Source: SG8-30 sp963715485 (GTDB taxonomy: Bacteria > Pseudomonadota > Gammaproteobacteria > Steroidobacterales > Steroidobacteraceae). Taken from it: a stretch of 64,000 nucleotides of DNA. Shown here in pieces: positions 1 to 8,681 of this stretch. Under the pieces are notes generated by a model. The model did no database searches, was not told where the DNA came from, and worked only from the letters and a program-made list of their open reading frames with translations. Location: assembly GCA_963715485.1 (NCBI GenBank), contig OY970244.1:930001-994000 (forward strand). Reading direction: 5' to 3'. A program made the position numbers and the translations under genes. The number at the start of each line of letters is the position of its first letter. The first letter of the stretch is position 1.

Positions 1-493
1 CATCGAGGTAGGAACCGCGCGGCGTGGTGTTGCTCTTCGTCCCGATCGGCGAGGTCGGTGAAGCCTGCTTCTTCGTCAACCCATAGATGTTGTTGTCGTG
101 CAGCATCAGGGTCATGTTCATGTTGTAGCGGATCGCGTAGATCCAGTGCGCGGCGCCGATGCTGCAGCAGTCGCCGTCACCGGTGTTTACGAATACGTGC
201 AGGTCGGGGCGGGCCAGCTTGATTCCCTCCGCAATGGGCAGCGCGCGGCCGTGGATGCCGTGGAACCCGTAGGTCTTCATGTAGTGCGGAAAGCGGCTGG
301 AGCAGCCGATGCCCGAGACGAACACCGTCTTTTCCGGCCTGAGGTCCTCGTCCCGGCACAGGCGTTGCACTGCTGTCAGGATCGCGTTGTCGCCGCAGCC
401 GGTGCACCAGCGCGGCACGCCTCCCTGGTAGTCCTCCAGCGAGTGCTGCTCCTCGAACAACCGCAGCAGGTGGCTGGTCGCGTTGCTGGTCAT
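1..493 (-). CDS. korB: 2-oxoacid:ferredoxin oxidoreductase, beta subunit (5' part; runs off the window)
   Basis: The first 164 codons are in the window; the rest lies beyond base 1. The product should be the thiamine-pyrophosphate subunit that decarboxylates a 2-oxoacid (probably 2-oxoglutarate) and passes electrons to ferredoxin. Visible marks are the N-terminal WCTGCGDN motif, a SGIGCSSR motif and the TPP-binding GDGDCCSIGAAHW segment followed by NNIYGLTKKQ. The ATG overlaps the stop of the alpha subunit in an ATGA, so translation is coupled. It is the last visible gene of an nfnS-nfnL-korA-korB operon. Substrate preference (2-oxoglutarate, pyruvate or branched-chain oxoacid) cannot be read from sequence alone; Kor is the commonest assignment for this two-subunit form. 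Confidence 0.93.
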   Translation of the reverse strand, partial: MTSNATSHLLRLFEEQHSLEDYQGGVPRWCTGCGDNAILTAVQRLCRDEDLRPEKTVFVSGIGCSSRFPHYMKTYGFHGIHGRALPIAEGIKLARPDLHVFVNTGDGDCCSIGAAHWIYAIRYNMNMTLMLHDNNIYGLTKKQASPTSPIGTKSNTTPRGSYLD

Positions 494-2382
494 GCCTTGG
501 TACCCCCCATCTTCTCCAACCGCTCTCGTACTTCATCGCAGATGTCGACCGGCTTGATGGGCCGGCCGCGAGACTCGCTCCAGCAGTCCACGTTCACCAG
601 GTAACGGCCACGCAGCATCCACGCCAGCGCCGAGTAGCGTCGGTTGTCGTGGTTGATGATGTCGTCGCTCAACCTGTCGGACCAATTGTTCTCGATGGTC
701 ATCACGTGCTTGAAGCGGCGCAGGATCTCGCCGATACCGGACGGCATCGGCTGCAGAAAGGTCAGATGCAGCGAAGAAACGCTATGGCCCTCCGCCCGCA
801 GTCGCGTGACCGCCTCCTCGATGGCGCCCCGGGTGCTGCCCCATCCGACCAGCAGCAGATCGCCTTCCGGATCGCCGAAGACCTCGGGTGTAGTCAGCGT
901 CTGCTGCAGTGCCGCCAGCTTCAGGCTGCGGTGACGCAGCCCTTCCTCGTTGGTCGCGGGGTCGTAGGCGACGCGGCTGTTGCGATCGTGCGCCAGTCCC
1001 GTGATGGTGTGCATGCCACCGGGCTGACCGGGAACCATGCGCTGGAACAGGCCGGTGAACTCGTCCCAGTCGTAGGGCTTGGCACCGGCGGGGACCGGGC
1101 TCTGGTCGACGGGCGGCGCCTGCCATTCCTCGTCGAACTGCGGCCGCGGGAACTGGGTCTGCGCCGTCGCCAGGCTCGAGTCGGAGAGGACGACCACGAC
1201 CATGTTGAAAGTCTCGGCGATCTTGCGTGCGGTGATCACCGAGTAGAAGCAGTCCTCGATGCCCGATGGCGCGATCACCACCTTCGGCGCATCGCCGTGG
1301 CTGCCGTAGATCACCGTCAGCAGGTCCCCCTGCTCGACCTTGGTCGGCTGGCCGGTGCTGGGCCCACCGCGCTGCACGTTGATTATCACCATCGGAATCT
1401 CGGCCATCACCGCCAGACCAATGGCCTCCTGCTTCAGCGAGTAGCCGGGGCCGGAAGTGACCGTCACTGCGCACTTGCCTGCATAGGAGGCGCCAATCGT
1501 GAAGGCGGCCGCCGCAATCTCGTCCTCGGCCTGGTGAACCAGCCCGCCGACACGCTCGAAGACATCGCTCAGGTAGTGCGAGACCGAGGTGGCCGGCGTG
1601 ATCGGGTACATGGCGCAGATCTCCATGCCCGAGGCCAGTACGCCCAGCGCCAGCGCGGTGTTGCCATTGACCACCACCTGCGGCTCGGTGGCCTTGATGG
1701 CCGGGATGCGGTACTTGAAGTCCAGGTTTTCCTCCGCCCAGGCGAAACCGGCTTCAAGCAATTTCTGGTTGGCCTCGATGACCTTGGCGGACTTCTTCTT
1801 CAGTGCTACCGCGACCTGTTCGCATCCCAGGGCCACGTCGAGACTGTAGATGCAGCAGAGCATCCCCAGCGCCCACATGTTCTTGCCCTTGCGGGCGTCG
1901 GATACGATCTTCAGGCACTCCCGTTCCATCGGGATCTCGATGACCCTGAAGCCGTCGGTCACCAGGCGCTCGTAGGTCTCGGCATACGCGGCGCGTATGC
2001 CGGCGTCGCGGTGCTCGCGCCACATGGACTCGAGCAGGATGACGCAGCCAGGCTTCAGCTCGCCTTCACGCACGCGGCCGAGCAGCACCTGCTCGTTGAA
2101 GGCCACTACCAGGTCGGTCTCGTCGCCACCGTTGGTGACGGCCGTCGCGCCGAGGCGGATGCGGTTGCCGCTGGCCCCGGCGATGCTGCGTGCAGGTGGC
2201 TGGATCTCGGCAGGGATGATCTCGGTCGTCCAGACGCCGTTGCCCATGCGGGCGGCGATCGAGCCCAGGGACTGGCCGCAACGCTGCGCGCCTTCACCCG
2301 AGTCGCTGACGATCTCGACGATGTGTTGCTGGATGTCGACGGCAGCCCTGTGCGGGACTGCTGCTGCTGCGGTGGCGTTCAT
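490..2382 (-). CDS. korA: 2-oxoacid:ferredoxin oxidoreductase, fused gamma-alpha subunit
   Basis: This 630-residue protein has the usual two-part build of KorA. An N-terminal gamma domain (about residues 35-215) is followed by the pyruvate-ferredoxin-oxidoreductase alpha domain starting near residue 238, with the YPITPAT motif at about 259-265 and SGPGYSLKQEA further on. With KorB it forms a CoA-dependent 2-oxoacid oxidoreductase that reduces ferredoxin in the cytoplasm. The stop overlaps the korB start by 4 bp. The first about 35 residues are low-complexity and may be partly untranslated; the ATG at 2382 is the only clear ATG near the domain start. The gap from nfnL is only 24 bp, so it is one transcription unit. 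Confidence 0.93.
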   Translation of the reverse strand: MNATAAAAVPHRAAVDIQQHIVEIVSDSGEGAQRCGQSLGSIAARMGNGVWTTEIIPAEIQPPARSIAGASGNRIRLGATAVTNGGDETDLVVAFNEQVLLGRVREGELKPGCVILLESMWREHRDAGIRAAYAETYERLVTDGFRVIEIPMERECLKIVSDARKGKNMWALGMLCCIYSLDVALGCEQVAVALKKKSAKVIEANQKLLEAGFAWAEENLDFKYRIPAIKATEPQVVVNGNTALALGVLASGMEICAMYPITPATSVSHYLSDVFERVGGLVHQAEDEIAAAAFTIGASYAGKCAVTVTSGPGYSLKQEAIGLAVMAEIPMVIINVQRGGPSTGQPTKVEQGDLLTVIYGSHGDAPKVVIAPSGIEDCFYSVITARKIAETFNMVVVVLSDSSLATAQTQFPRPQFDEEWQAPPVDQSPVPAGAKPYDWDEFTGLFQRMVPGQPGGMHTITGLAHDRNSRVAYDPATNEEGLRHRSLKLAALQQTLTTPEVFGDPEGDLLLVGWGSTRGAIEEAVTRLRAEGHSVSSLHLTFLQPMPSGIGEILRRFKHVMTIENNWSDRLSDDIINHDNRRYSALAWMLRGRYLVNVDCWSESRGRPIKPVDICDEVRERLEKMGGTKA

Positions 2383-2406
2383 GGCGGGCAGGGGCCTCGC
2401 AAGGGT

Positions 2407-3945
2407 TCAGGATGCGTTGGAGGAGTTGGCGGCGGCGCGGGGCACGCGCACCAGGGCAAAGTCGTGCTCGGCCGGGTCGAGGCCCAACAGGCGGTCCTCG
2501 AACGGCGCCGGCTCGGTCAGGCACGACTCCTCGGTGTCGCGCAGGCCGAGCCAGGCCTTCATGCCGCGTGCTGCCTTGCGGCCCGCACCCATTGCCTCGA
2601 TGACGGTCGCGGCGCCGGTAACGATGTCGCCGCCCGCGAACACCCCGGCGATCGACGTGGCGAGGTTTTCGTCGGTGGCGATGTAGCCCCACTTGTTGAG
2701 TTTCAGTCCCGATGTCTGTCCCAGGATCGGGTTGGCGTTGGTGCCGATGGCATAGACCACGAGGTCCGCCTCGAACTCGAACTCGCTGCCTGGCACGACC
2801 ACGGGGCGCCGCCGTCCGGACTCGTCCGGCTCGCCGAGTTCCATGCGGATGCAGCGCATGCCACGAACGTTGTTCTTGCCGTCGTCGAGGATCTCGACGG
2901 GGTTGGTCAGCCAGTGGAACTGGATGCCTTCCTCCTCGGCGTGATGGATCTCCTCGGCGCGCGCCGGCGCCTCGGCGTGGCTGCGGCGGTAGATACAGTG
3001 CACGTTCCCGGCGCCGAGCCTGAGGCTCACGCGCAGCGCGTCCATTGCGGTGTTGCCGGCACCGATGACCGCGACGTTCTTGCTCGGCGGCAGCGGTGTG
3101 TCGTAGTGCTCCGGGTCACGGCCGTGCATCAGGTTGCAGCGGGTTAGCAACTCGTTGGCCGAGAGCACGCCGTTCAGCGACTCGCCCGGGATGCCCATGA
3201 AGCTCGGGTAGCCCGCACCAGTGCCGATGAACACCGCATGGAAACCCATCTCCTGGATCATTTCCTCGATCGTGAACAGGCGACCAACGAGCGTGTTGCA
3301 CTCAAACTTGATGCCCAGCTCGATCAGCTTGGCGAGTTCGGCGTCGACGGTGCTGTTGGGCAGGCGGAAGTCCGGGATGCCGTACTTGAGCACGCCGCCG
3401 GCCTCGTGGAAGGCCTCGTACACGGTTACGTCGCAGCCCGCCTTGGCCATGTCGGCCGCGCAGGCCATCCCGGCCGGTCCGGACCCGACGATGCCGACCT
3501 TGAACCCGCTCGGCTCGATGTAGGGAATGTTGCTCCAGCCCTCGCGGATCGCCATGTCACCGACAAACCGCTCCAGCCGTCCGATTGCCACCGGTTCGAG
3601 CGAGTCGGCCACGGTGCAGACACCCTCGCACTGGTTCTCCTGCGGGCAAACGCGTCCGCAGACGGCCGGCAGCAGGTTGGTGTTGGTGATGACGTCATAG
3701 GCGCCGTGGAAGTTCTTCTCGCCGATCTTCTTGATGAAGGACGGGATGTCGATGCTTACCGGGCAGCCGCGGACGCAGGGCTCGTCGGCGCACATCAGGC
3801 AGCGCTCGGACTCGCGCAGCGCCTCCTCGAGCTTGTAGCCGCAATTGACCTCGAGAAAGTTCGTGGCGCGCTCGGCCGGGTCGAGCTCCTCGACCGGCGT
3901 GCGCTCCTGGGGGATGGTCCGGATTGTGCGCTTCTTGAGTGCCAT
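2407..3945 (-). CDS. nfnL: NfnL/GltD-like FAD- and Fe-S-containing NADP-binding subunit
   Basis: The 512-residue protein belongs to the glutamate synthase small chain family, which includes NfnL (NfnB) of the electron-bifurcating NADH-dependent ferredoxin:NADP oxidoreductase and SudA. Two cysteine clusters for [4Fe-4S] centres are intact: C49, C52, C57, C61 and C96, C100, C106, C110. An FAD-binding GSGPAGM follows near residue 154 and an NADP-type VIGAGNTAMDA near 290. Adjacent nfnS makes the Nfn/Sud pair much more likely than a lone GltD, and no glutamate synthase large subunit is nearby. Next to korAB, the likely role is to move electrons between ferredoxin and NAD(P)H. Confidence 0.87.
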   Translation of the reverse strand: MALKKRTIRTIPQERTPVEELDPAERATNFLEVNCGYKLEEALRESERCLMCADEPCVRGCPVSIDIPSFIKKIGEKNFHGAYDVITNTNLLPAVCGRVCPQENQCEGVCTVADSLEPVAIGRLERFVGDMAIREGWSNIPYIEPSGFKVGIVGSGPAGMACAADMAKAGCDVTVYEAFHEAGGVLKYGIPDFRLPNSTVDAELAKLIELGIKFECNTLVGRLFTIEEMIQEMGFHAVFIGTGAGYPSFMGIPGESLNGVLSANELLTRCNLMHGRDPEHYDTPLPPSKNVAVIGAGNTAMDALRVSLRLGAGNVHCIYRRSHAEAPARAEEIHHAEEEGIQFHWLTNPVEILDDGKNNVRGMRCIRMELGEPDESGRRRPVVVPGSEFEFEADLVVYAIGTNANPILGQTSGLKLNKWGYIATDENLATSIAGVFAGGDIVTGAATVIEAMGAGRKAARGMKAWLGLRDTEESCLTEPAPFEDRLLGLDPAEHDFALVRVPRAAANSSNAS

Positions 3946-3997
3946 GGTGGTGCCGTGGAGTCGATACTGAAGGGAAAGGGGCTGGGGCGGGCCGGGC

Positions 3998-4903
3998 TCA
4001 GTCCTTGCTTGCTTCCTGGGCGGAAGCGGCGACGAATTCCTCGCGCATGTGGCAGCTTTCCTCGAAGCGCGCGGTCGCCTTCTGCTCGACTTCCCGGTAG
4101 CGCCCCAGGCGCGACATCAGGTCATCGAAGTCAACCTCGTGGCCGTTGAAGTCCGGTCCGTCGACGCAGGCGAACTTGATCCCGCTGTCGAGCTTGACCC
4201 GACAGCCGCCGCACATGCCGGTGCCGTCGACCATGACCGGGTTCAGGCTGACCATGGTCTTGATGCCGTGCGGCCGGGTCGCCTCGGCGGCGAACTTCAT
4301 CATGATGGGCGGGCCGATGGCGATGCATTCGTCGATGTCAGGATGCTTCTCGATGGCCTGCCGCATGCCCTCGGTGACGTTGCCCTTGACGCCGGCGGAG
4401 CCGTCGTCCGTACAGACGATCAATTCGTCGCAGACGGCGCCGAACTTGTCCTCCCAGAACACCAGGTCGCGGTTGCGGAAGCCGACCACGCCGATGACGT
4501 AGGCGCCGGCCTCCTTGAACCCCCGTGCCTGCGGGAAGACCGGCGCCACGCCGAGCCCGCCGCCCACGCAAAGCACCTTTTTCGCCTCGCCGATGTGGCT
4601 GGGGATGCCCATCGGGCCAACCAGCGCATGCAAGTGTGTGCCAGCGAGGCAGTCGCGCTGCATTTCCCTGGTCGTCTTGCCGACCGCCTGGATGACCAGC
4701 GTTATGGTCCCCTTGTCGCGGTCGAAGTCAGCGATGGTGAGCGGGATACGCTCGCCCTCGGGATGCGACATGACGATCACGAACTGCCCGGGCTTCGCGG
4801 CCCGCGCCATTCGCGGGTGGTGCACCTCGAGCAGGTAGGTGACGTCGGAGAAATCCTCGCGTGTGAGGATCTCGTAGTTCGATCCGGTGCCCGGCATAGC
4901 CAT
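3998..4903 (-). CDS. nfnS: NfnS/SudB-like FAD/NAD-binding, [2Fe-2S] subunit
   Basis: A 301-residue protein of the dihydroorotate dehydrogenase electron-transfer subunit/NfnS family. It has an N-terminal ferredoxin-reductase-like FAD domain, the nucleotide-binding CVGGGLGVAPVF stretch near residue 112, and a C-terminal [2Fe-2S] region with GMCGGCR and FACVDGP. Some 45 further residues follow the cluster. It is the first gene of the minus-strand operon, 52 bp before nfnL. Together they should form the NAD(H)/ferredoxin/NADP(H) transhydrogenase. ATG codons at 4903 and 4897 are both possible starts. Confidence 0.87.
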   Translation of the reverse strand: MAMPGTGSNYEILTREDFSDVTYLLEVHHPRMARAAKPGQFVIVMSHPEGERIPLTIADFDRDKGTITLVIQAVGKTTREMQRDCLAGTHLHALVGPMGIPSHIGEAKKVLCVGGGLGVAPVFPQARGFKEAGAYVIGVVGFRNRDLVFWEDKFGAVCDELIVCTDDGSAGVKGNVTEGMRQAIEKHPDIDECIAIGPPIMMKFAAEATRPHGIKTMVSLNPVMVDGTGMCGGCRVKLDSGIKFACVDGPDFNGHEVDFDDLMSRLGRYREVEQKATARFEESCHMREEFVAASAQEASKD

Positions 4904-5153
4904 CGGCGTTACCTATCGGCTGACGCCCGCGGCGCGGGCGTTCATTTAGAGCGGTTCTACCCTGCGGCGATCGGCGCCGCAATGACGGTATCTTCGGACT
5001 TCCGCGCGGTGATCGCCATGGGTGTGTTTGCCGCGTTCGACCTTGGTCTAGTTCCGGCCGCACAGTGCGGCTGATGTAGCAAGAAACAGGCTGCAGATCC
5101 GCCAGCGTAGGTACTTTTGCGGATCATGATGTTGTGGTGGTTGCGCAGCCGGC
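4904..5153. other. intergenic region upstream of the nfn-kor operon
   Basis: These 250 bp hold no convincing gene on either strand. They must contain the promoter of the minus-strand nfnS-nfnL-korA-korB operon. I could not point to a clear -35/-10 pair or terminator for the small gene that follows. Confidence 0.4.
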
Positions 5154-5420
5154 TCAGCTGAGGGCATCGCCGCGCCGTCGCCGCAGGCGAGCGCCCAGCG
5201 CCTGCCCGGTGAAATACGCAGCGACGAACAGGGGCAGCGTGCTCCAGCGGAAAGGCAGGCCCAGGCCCCACCTCAGGGCGACGACCAGCGGAACGGGCGC
5301 GTGGATCGCCAGGAACCAGCCTGCCGACAGCTTTCTCAGGCCCGCCCGCCAGTAGCCGAAGGGCAGGTTCAGCACGAGAATCGCCGCCGCCGCGAGCGCC
5401 AACAGCTCGAATCCGGGCAT
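5154..5420 (-). CDS. small integral membrane protein, unknown function
   Basis: An 88-residue hydrophobic protein with three probable membrane segments: about residues 5-23, 34-50 and 60-77. The C-terminus is arginine-rich (ARLRRRRGD), which by the positive-inside rule would be cytoplasmic. No family was recognised. It stands alone between the nfn-kor operon and a divergent SnoaL-like gene. Codon use matches the GC-rich neighbours, so it looks native. Confidence 0.6.
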   Translation of the reverse strand: MPGFELLALAAAAILVLNLPFGYWRAGLRKLSAGWFLAIHAPVPLVVALRWGLGLPFRWSTLPLFVAAYFTGQALGARLRRRRGDALS

Positions 5421-5523
5421 GGGGTCACCTGAAGCCTGGTCCGGCCGGCATATTAATGTCTATTGCCATCTCCGTCTGCCTGGTGGCTTGGCGTGGCGGC
5501 CCTCGTTCGCCCATAGTTGCCGC

Positions 5524-5961
5524 ATGGACACCGCAGAACGGAACGCCGCGCTGATGGCGCGCTACTACGACGAGGTCTTCAACCGCAGGAACCTCGATTT
5601 CCTGCGTGAGCATGCCCATGCCGACATCGTCGGCCATGGCCCGGGGGTGGACGACGAGGTGCGGGGGATCGAACAGGTAGTGGCCTTTTCCGCCTATGTC
5701 TACCAGGTTTACGAGGATTATCGCCTGACGGTGGAGGACGTCGTGGCGAATGCTGACACCGTGGTCGTGCGTGGCAGCGTCAGTGCGATTCACAAGCCGA
5801 CGGGGAGACCCGTAAGCTTCTTCGGCCTGACGCTCTACAAGCTGCAGGATGGAAAGATTCGCGAGTACTGGCGCGCCTACGACCGCCATGATCTCTACGA
5901 CAGGCAGTTGGCAGGCTGGCGGCCGGCCGATGCGCCCGTCGGCGTCGATCCGACAGGGTAG
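5524..5961 (+). CDS. SnoaL-like (NTF2-fold) ester cyclase-type protein
   Basis: The product is about 145 residues from the ATG at 5524 (MDTAERNAAL). The frame is open upstream to 5419, but that extension is not protein-like. It has the pattern of SnoaL-like cone-fold proteins: an early ARYYDEVFNRRN helix, a central GIEQVVAF and a late GLTLYKLQDGKIREYW strand pair. Family members include polyketide cyclases and carotenoid or ketosteroid isomerase-like proteins; most environmental homologues have no known substrate. No biosynthetic cluster surrounds it, so the role is open. Confidence 0.75.
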   Translation: MDTAERNAALMARYYDEVFNRRNLDFLREHAHADIVGHGPGVDDEVRGIEQVVAFSAYVYQVYEDYRLTVEDVVANADTVVVRGSVSAIHKPTGRPVSFFGLTLYKLQDGKIREYWRAYDRHDLYDRQLAGWRPADAPVGVDPTG

Positions 5962-6229
5962 TTACCAACCGGGAGCGGCCAGCAGAAAGATGGGTACCGT
6001 AGCCCTGGAGTTTTCGAGCAAGCCAAAGACCAGACACAGGGCTCTTGTCATCGGTACGTATGTCTCGCCGTCGGCCAGCGGCTTCAAGGCCAAAGTCCAT
6101 ATGTGGCGAGCGATCGAGCGTGGCAAAACGCAGCCTGCCATGATCCATCACGCTCTCCTGATACAGTTGGCGGCGACGATTTCGAGTCGTCATTGATCTC
6201 GTAAACCATCCCTGCAGGAGGCGGTGATC

Positions 6230-7222
6230 ATGAAGAATGCGACGAAGTTAGGCGCTGTCGTGCTGACTACCGTTTTCGGAGGCAACACCGCCATCGCAGA
6301 TCCGCTGGTGCATACCTACTCGATTGTCGCCCGGGACCCCGTCTCCGGCGAGATGGGTGTAGCCGTGCAGTCCCACTGGTTTTCGGTCGGCTCCATCGTC
6401 ACCTGGGCCGAGGCGGGCGTTGGGGCGGTCGCGACGCAATCCTTTGTCGACCCCGGGTACGGCCTGCGCTCCCTGGCGCTGCTCAAGGAGGGACGGGAGG
6501 CGCCGGACGTCTTGCGCACCCTCGTCGCAGCGGATGCGCAGCGTGACTCGCGTCAGGTTGCGATCGTCGATGCCCAGGGGCACGTCGCTGCGCACACCGG
6601 GTCGGCCTGCATCGCATCCGCCGGCCAGCACGTGGGACTCCAGTTCTCGGTGCAGGCCAACATGATGGCGAACGACCAGGTATGGCCGGCAATGGCCGAG
6701 GCTTTCGAGAAGGCCGGCGGCGACCTGGCCGACCGCCTGCTGGCGGCGCTCGAGGCCGGCCAGGTCGCCGGGGGTGATGTCCGTGGACGGCAGTCAGCTG
6801 CAATCCTGATCGTGAAAGGGGAGTCGACGGGGCGGCCGTGGGCAGGCGCGGATCGTGTATTCGACCTGCGCGTGGAGGATCACCCGGAGCCGCTGCAGGA
6901 ACTCCGGCGGCTGATGCGGCTGCAGCGCGCATACAACCATGCGAACCGCGGCGACGAGCTGATGGCTGTCAACAAGGTTGACGAGGCCCTGGCGCAATAT
7001 TCCCGCGCTGCCGAGGTGGCGCCCGAGGTTCTCGAGTTGCCCTTCTGGCACGCGGTCACGCTGGCCTCGGTAGGGCGCGAGGCCGAAGCAATGCCGATCT
7101 TCGCTCGGGTCTTTGATAAGGAGCCGCAGTGGGCGACGCTGCTGCCGCGGCTGCCGGCCGCCAGGCTGATGCCGGATGATCCTGCCCTGATAGAGCGCAT
7201 CCTTGCGCAGGCGCCACGATAG
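6230..7222 (+). CDS. DUF1028 family secreted protein with C-terminal TPR-like region
   Basis: The 330-residue product starts at the ATG 8 nt after a strong CAGGAGG (6215-6221); an in-frame GTG at 6224 lies too close to that site. A signal peptide (about residues 1-23) precedes the DUF1028 domain, an Ntn-hydrolase-like fold, seen in TYSIVARD, GVAVQSHWF and the GVGAVATQS stretch, to about residue 220. Residues 230-325 form helical repeats (LQRAYNHANRGDELM, then WHAVTLASVGREAEA) resembling tetratricopeptide repeats. DUF1028 proteins are thought to be exported hydrolases but no substrate is established. It appears monocistronic. Confidence 0.85.
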   Translation: MKNATKLGAVVLTTVFGGNTAIADPLVHTYSIVARDPVSGEMGVAVQSHWFSVGSIVTWAEAGVGAVATQSFVDPGYGLRSLALLKEGREAPDVLRTLVAADAQRDSRQVAIVDAQGHVAAHTGSACIASAGQHVGLQFSVQANMMANDQVWPAMAEAFEKAGGDLADRLLAALEAGQVAGGDVRGRQSAAILIVKGESTGRPWAGADRVFDLRVEDHPEPLQELRRLMRLQRAYNHANRGDELMAVNKVDEALAQYSRAAEVAPEVLELPFWHAVTLASVGREAEAMPIFARVFDKEPQWATLLPRLPAARLMPDDPALIERILAQAPR

Positions 7223-7429
7223 CGCTGAAGGCGATACCACGGCGTTTCGCCGGGAGTTTCCTTATCCGGCCCGACTGATTTCAAGAAAACAAACGCTTAC
7301 GACAGTTTCTGGATTTGGGCCAGTTACTGTGAATGCGAATGAGATGGAACACGCGGGAGATAATTCTCGACCTCCCGGCCGATCGAGCCTACTGTCGGCC
7401 GCACAACAACTGGAACTGGGGGATGCGTC
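7223..7429. other. intergenic region at the left edge of the accessory block
   Basis: No gene is visible in these 207 bp. Base composition becomes more AT-rich than to the left (for example around 7275-7345), which fits the border of a transferred or variable block. The promoter for the next gene is expected here but no clear consensus was found. Confidence 0.35.
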
Positions 7430-7936
7430 ATGTCAAAGAGTTACGTACTGCTGGTCGCCGTAGCGCTGTCTTTTCCTGTTCTGGCCGATACCACTGAAGA
7501 AAAGATCAGTTTGGCGATGAGCGCCGCGCCGGCTCATATCAGTGGCGAAGCGACAATACAGGATGATGACGGAACGCTACTGAGAAAGGGCAGCAACGGC
7601 TATACATGTATGCCAGGCAGTGGCTCGCCTATGTGCAGCGATGCTGTGTGGGGCAAGCTGGACGAAGCAATGAAGAACAAAGCGGACTTCAGCACGGACC
7701 GGATAGGCATTTCCTACATGATGCAGGGCGACTCGGAGCCTGGTAGCAATGATAGTCCCGATGCGACGGATCAGACCAAGGGCGCCTGGGTCAAGGAAGG
7801 CCCGCACCTGATGATCATCGTGCCAAATGAACTGCTGAAGGGCCTGCCGAGCGACCCGGCGAGTGGATTGCCCTATGTCATGTGGAAGGACACACCCTAC
7901 GCGCACATCATGGTGCCGGTGGGAGCGCGCAAGTAG
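7430..7936 (+). CDS. secreted hypothetical protein
   Basis: The 168-residue product has a clean signal peptide (MSKSYVLLVAVALSFPVLAD, cut after LA). The mature part has two cysteines (TCMPGSGSPMC) that could form a disulfide, and a C-terminal PHLMIIVPNELLKGLP stretch. I recognise a resemblance to uncharacterised exported proteins of environmental proteobacteria but no named family. It is the first single-gene unit of the 7.4-15.5 kb accessory block and is followed by a rho-independent terminator at 8006. Confidence 0.7.
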   Translation: MSKSYVLLVAVALSFPVLADTTEEKISLAMSAAPAHISGEATIQDDDGTLLRKGSNGYTCMPGSGSPMCSDAVWGKLDEAMKNKADFSTDRIGISYMMQGDSEPGSNDSPDATDQTKGAWVKEGPHLMIIVPNELLKGLPSDPASGLPYVMWKDTPYAHIMVPVGARK

Positions 7937-8005
7937 GACATTTCGAGCCCAGCGGCCCCTGTTTGGCAAGCAAGGACGTCTGGCCAGTGAGTGCTTCGTT
8001 TAACA

Positions 8006-8033
8006 CCCCGGCCTCGCGCCGGGGTTTCTGTTT
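8006..8033 (+). terminator. rho-independent terminator
   Basis: A perfect 7-bp stem, CCCCGGC (8006-8012) and GCCGGGG (8018-8024), closes a 5-nt loop and is followed by TTTCTGTTT. It sits 70 bp after the 7430-7936 gene. Confidence 0.8.
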
Positions 8034-8199
8034 CAGGTGCGGTCCGATAACCAGCGCGTCTGCTGTGGCCGTTCCTCACACGGAAGCACGCAAGTAAGCG
8101 CATAGTGGCCGCAGGAGTCGAGAAACCGCACTTACCGAACCCGTGGGCCTGATTAGGCAACGCTGACATGGTGGTGCACAACCGTCTTGGGGTGACGAG

Positions 8200-8418
8200 A
8201 TGCTGGACGAATACAACTCGCCGTTCGGGTTTTGGGACGTTCAGCATGTTGCAGTCATCATCAAGTGCACACCAGATCGTGGGGCCACAATCGAAGCGGT
8301 GGCTGAGGACGGTACGTTGAGGCCATTTCCGCTCGGCGCCGTCTACCGCAAGGGCAAACACATCTCCAAGATCGAGTTCGTCAAACGGTTTCCGTTCGCG
8401 GCTCTATTCGCTCTGTAG
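8200..8418 (+). CDS. small hypothetical protein
   Basis: A 72-residue open frame with ATG 5-6 nt after GGGGTGA. The middle (VQHVAVIIKCTP, then GTLRPFPLGAVYRKG) has a beta-strand pattern. No family recognised. It lies alone between the terminator at 8006 and a repeat pair at 8435-8531, like other one-gene units here. The short length keeps confidence moderate. Confidence 0.45.
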   Translation: MLDEYNSPFGFWDVQHVAVIIKCTPDRGATIEAVAEDGTLRPFPLGAVYRKGKHISKIEFVKRFPFAALFAL

Positions 8419-8434
8419 AAGGCCACTGGGCCAC

Positions 8435-8531
8435 GTCTGCTTCGGGCCGGCAGCCGCCGTCCGGCCGAGGAGACAGCCCGTCCCAGGACATTCTATCCTT
8501 CGGACGGCCGCTTCCGACCCTGAACCGCCAT
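8435..8531. repeat. paired imperfect-palindrome repeat, copy 1
   Basis: Two related motifs start 71 bp apart. Arm A (8435-8458) begins GTCTGCTTCGGGCCGG; arm B (8506-8531) reads GGCCGCTTCCGACCC then TGAACCGCCAT. It starts 17 bp after the stop of the 8200-8418 gene. The same A/B pair recurs at 9760, 10675, 12542 and 13702. Confidence 0.6.
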
Positions 8532-8681
8532 CCGCAGCGGCTAATGCTGCTTGTTTCGGACCCAACGAAAGTTACGCAAAGGAGCAGTTCTGCTCACCTA
8601 TCCTTGCGCGTCCGAAGTGTGGGCTGTAGAAGTACGGCGTTGGCGGGGTGTCTCGTCGGACGTTGAAGAAAGGAATTATTC

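Noticed and set aside
649..3147. Very long open frame on the plus strand across korA and nfnL
   Set aside because: It is antisense to strongly conserved genes, has shadow composition (His/Arg/Gly-rich) and no recognisable domain. GC-rich DNA opens such frames by chance.
4957..5271. Open frames on either strand between nfnS and the small membrane gene
   Set aside because: No ribosome site, no domain and unusual composition; judged non-coding.
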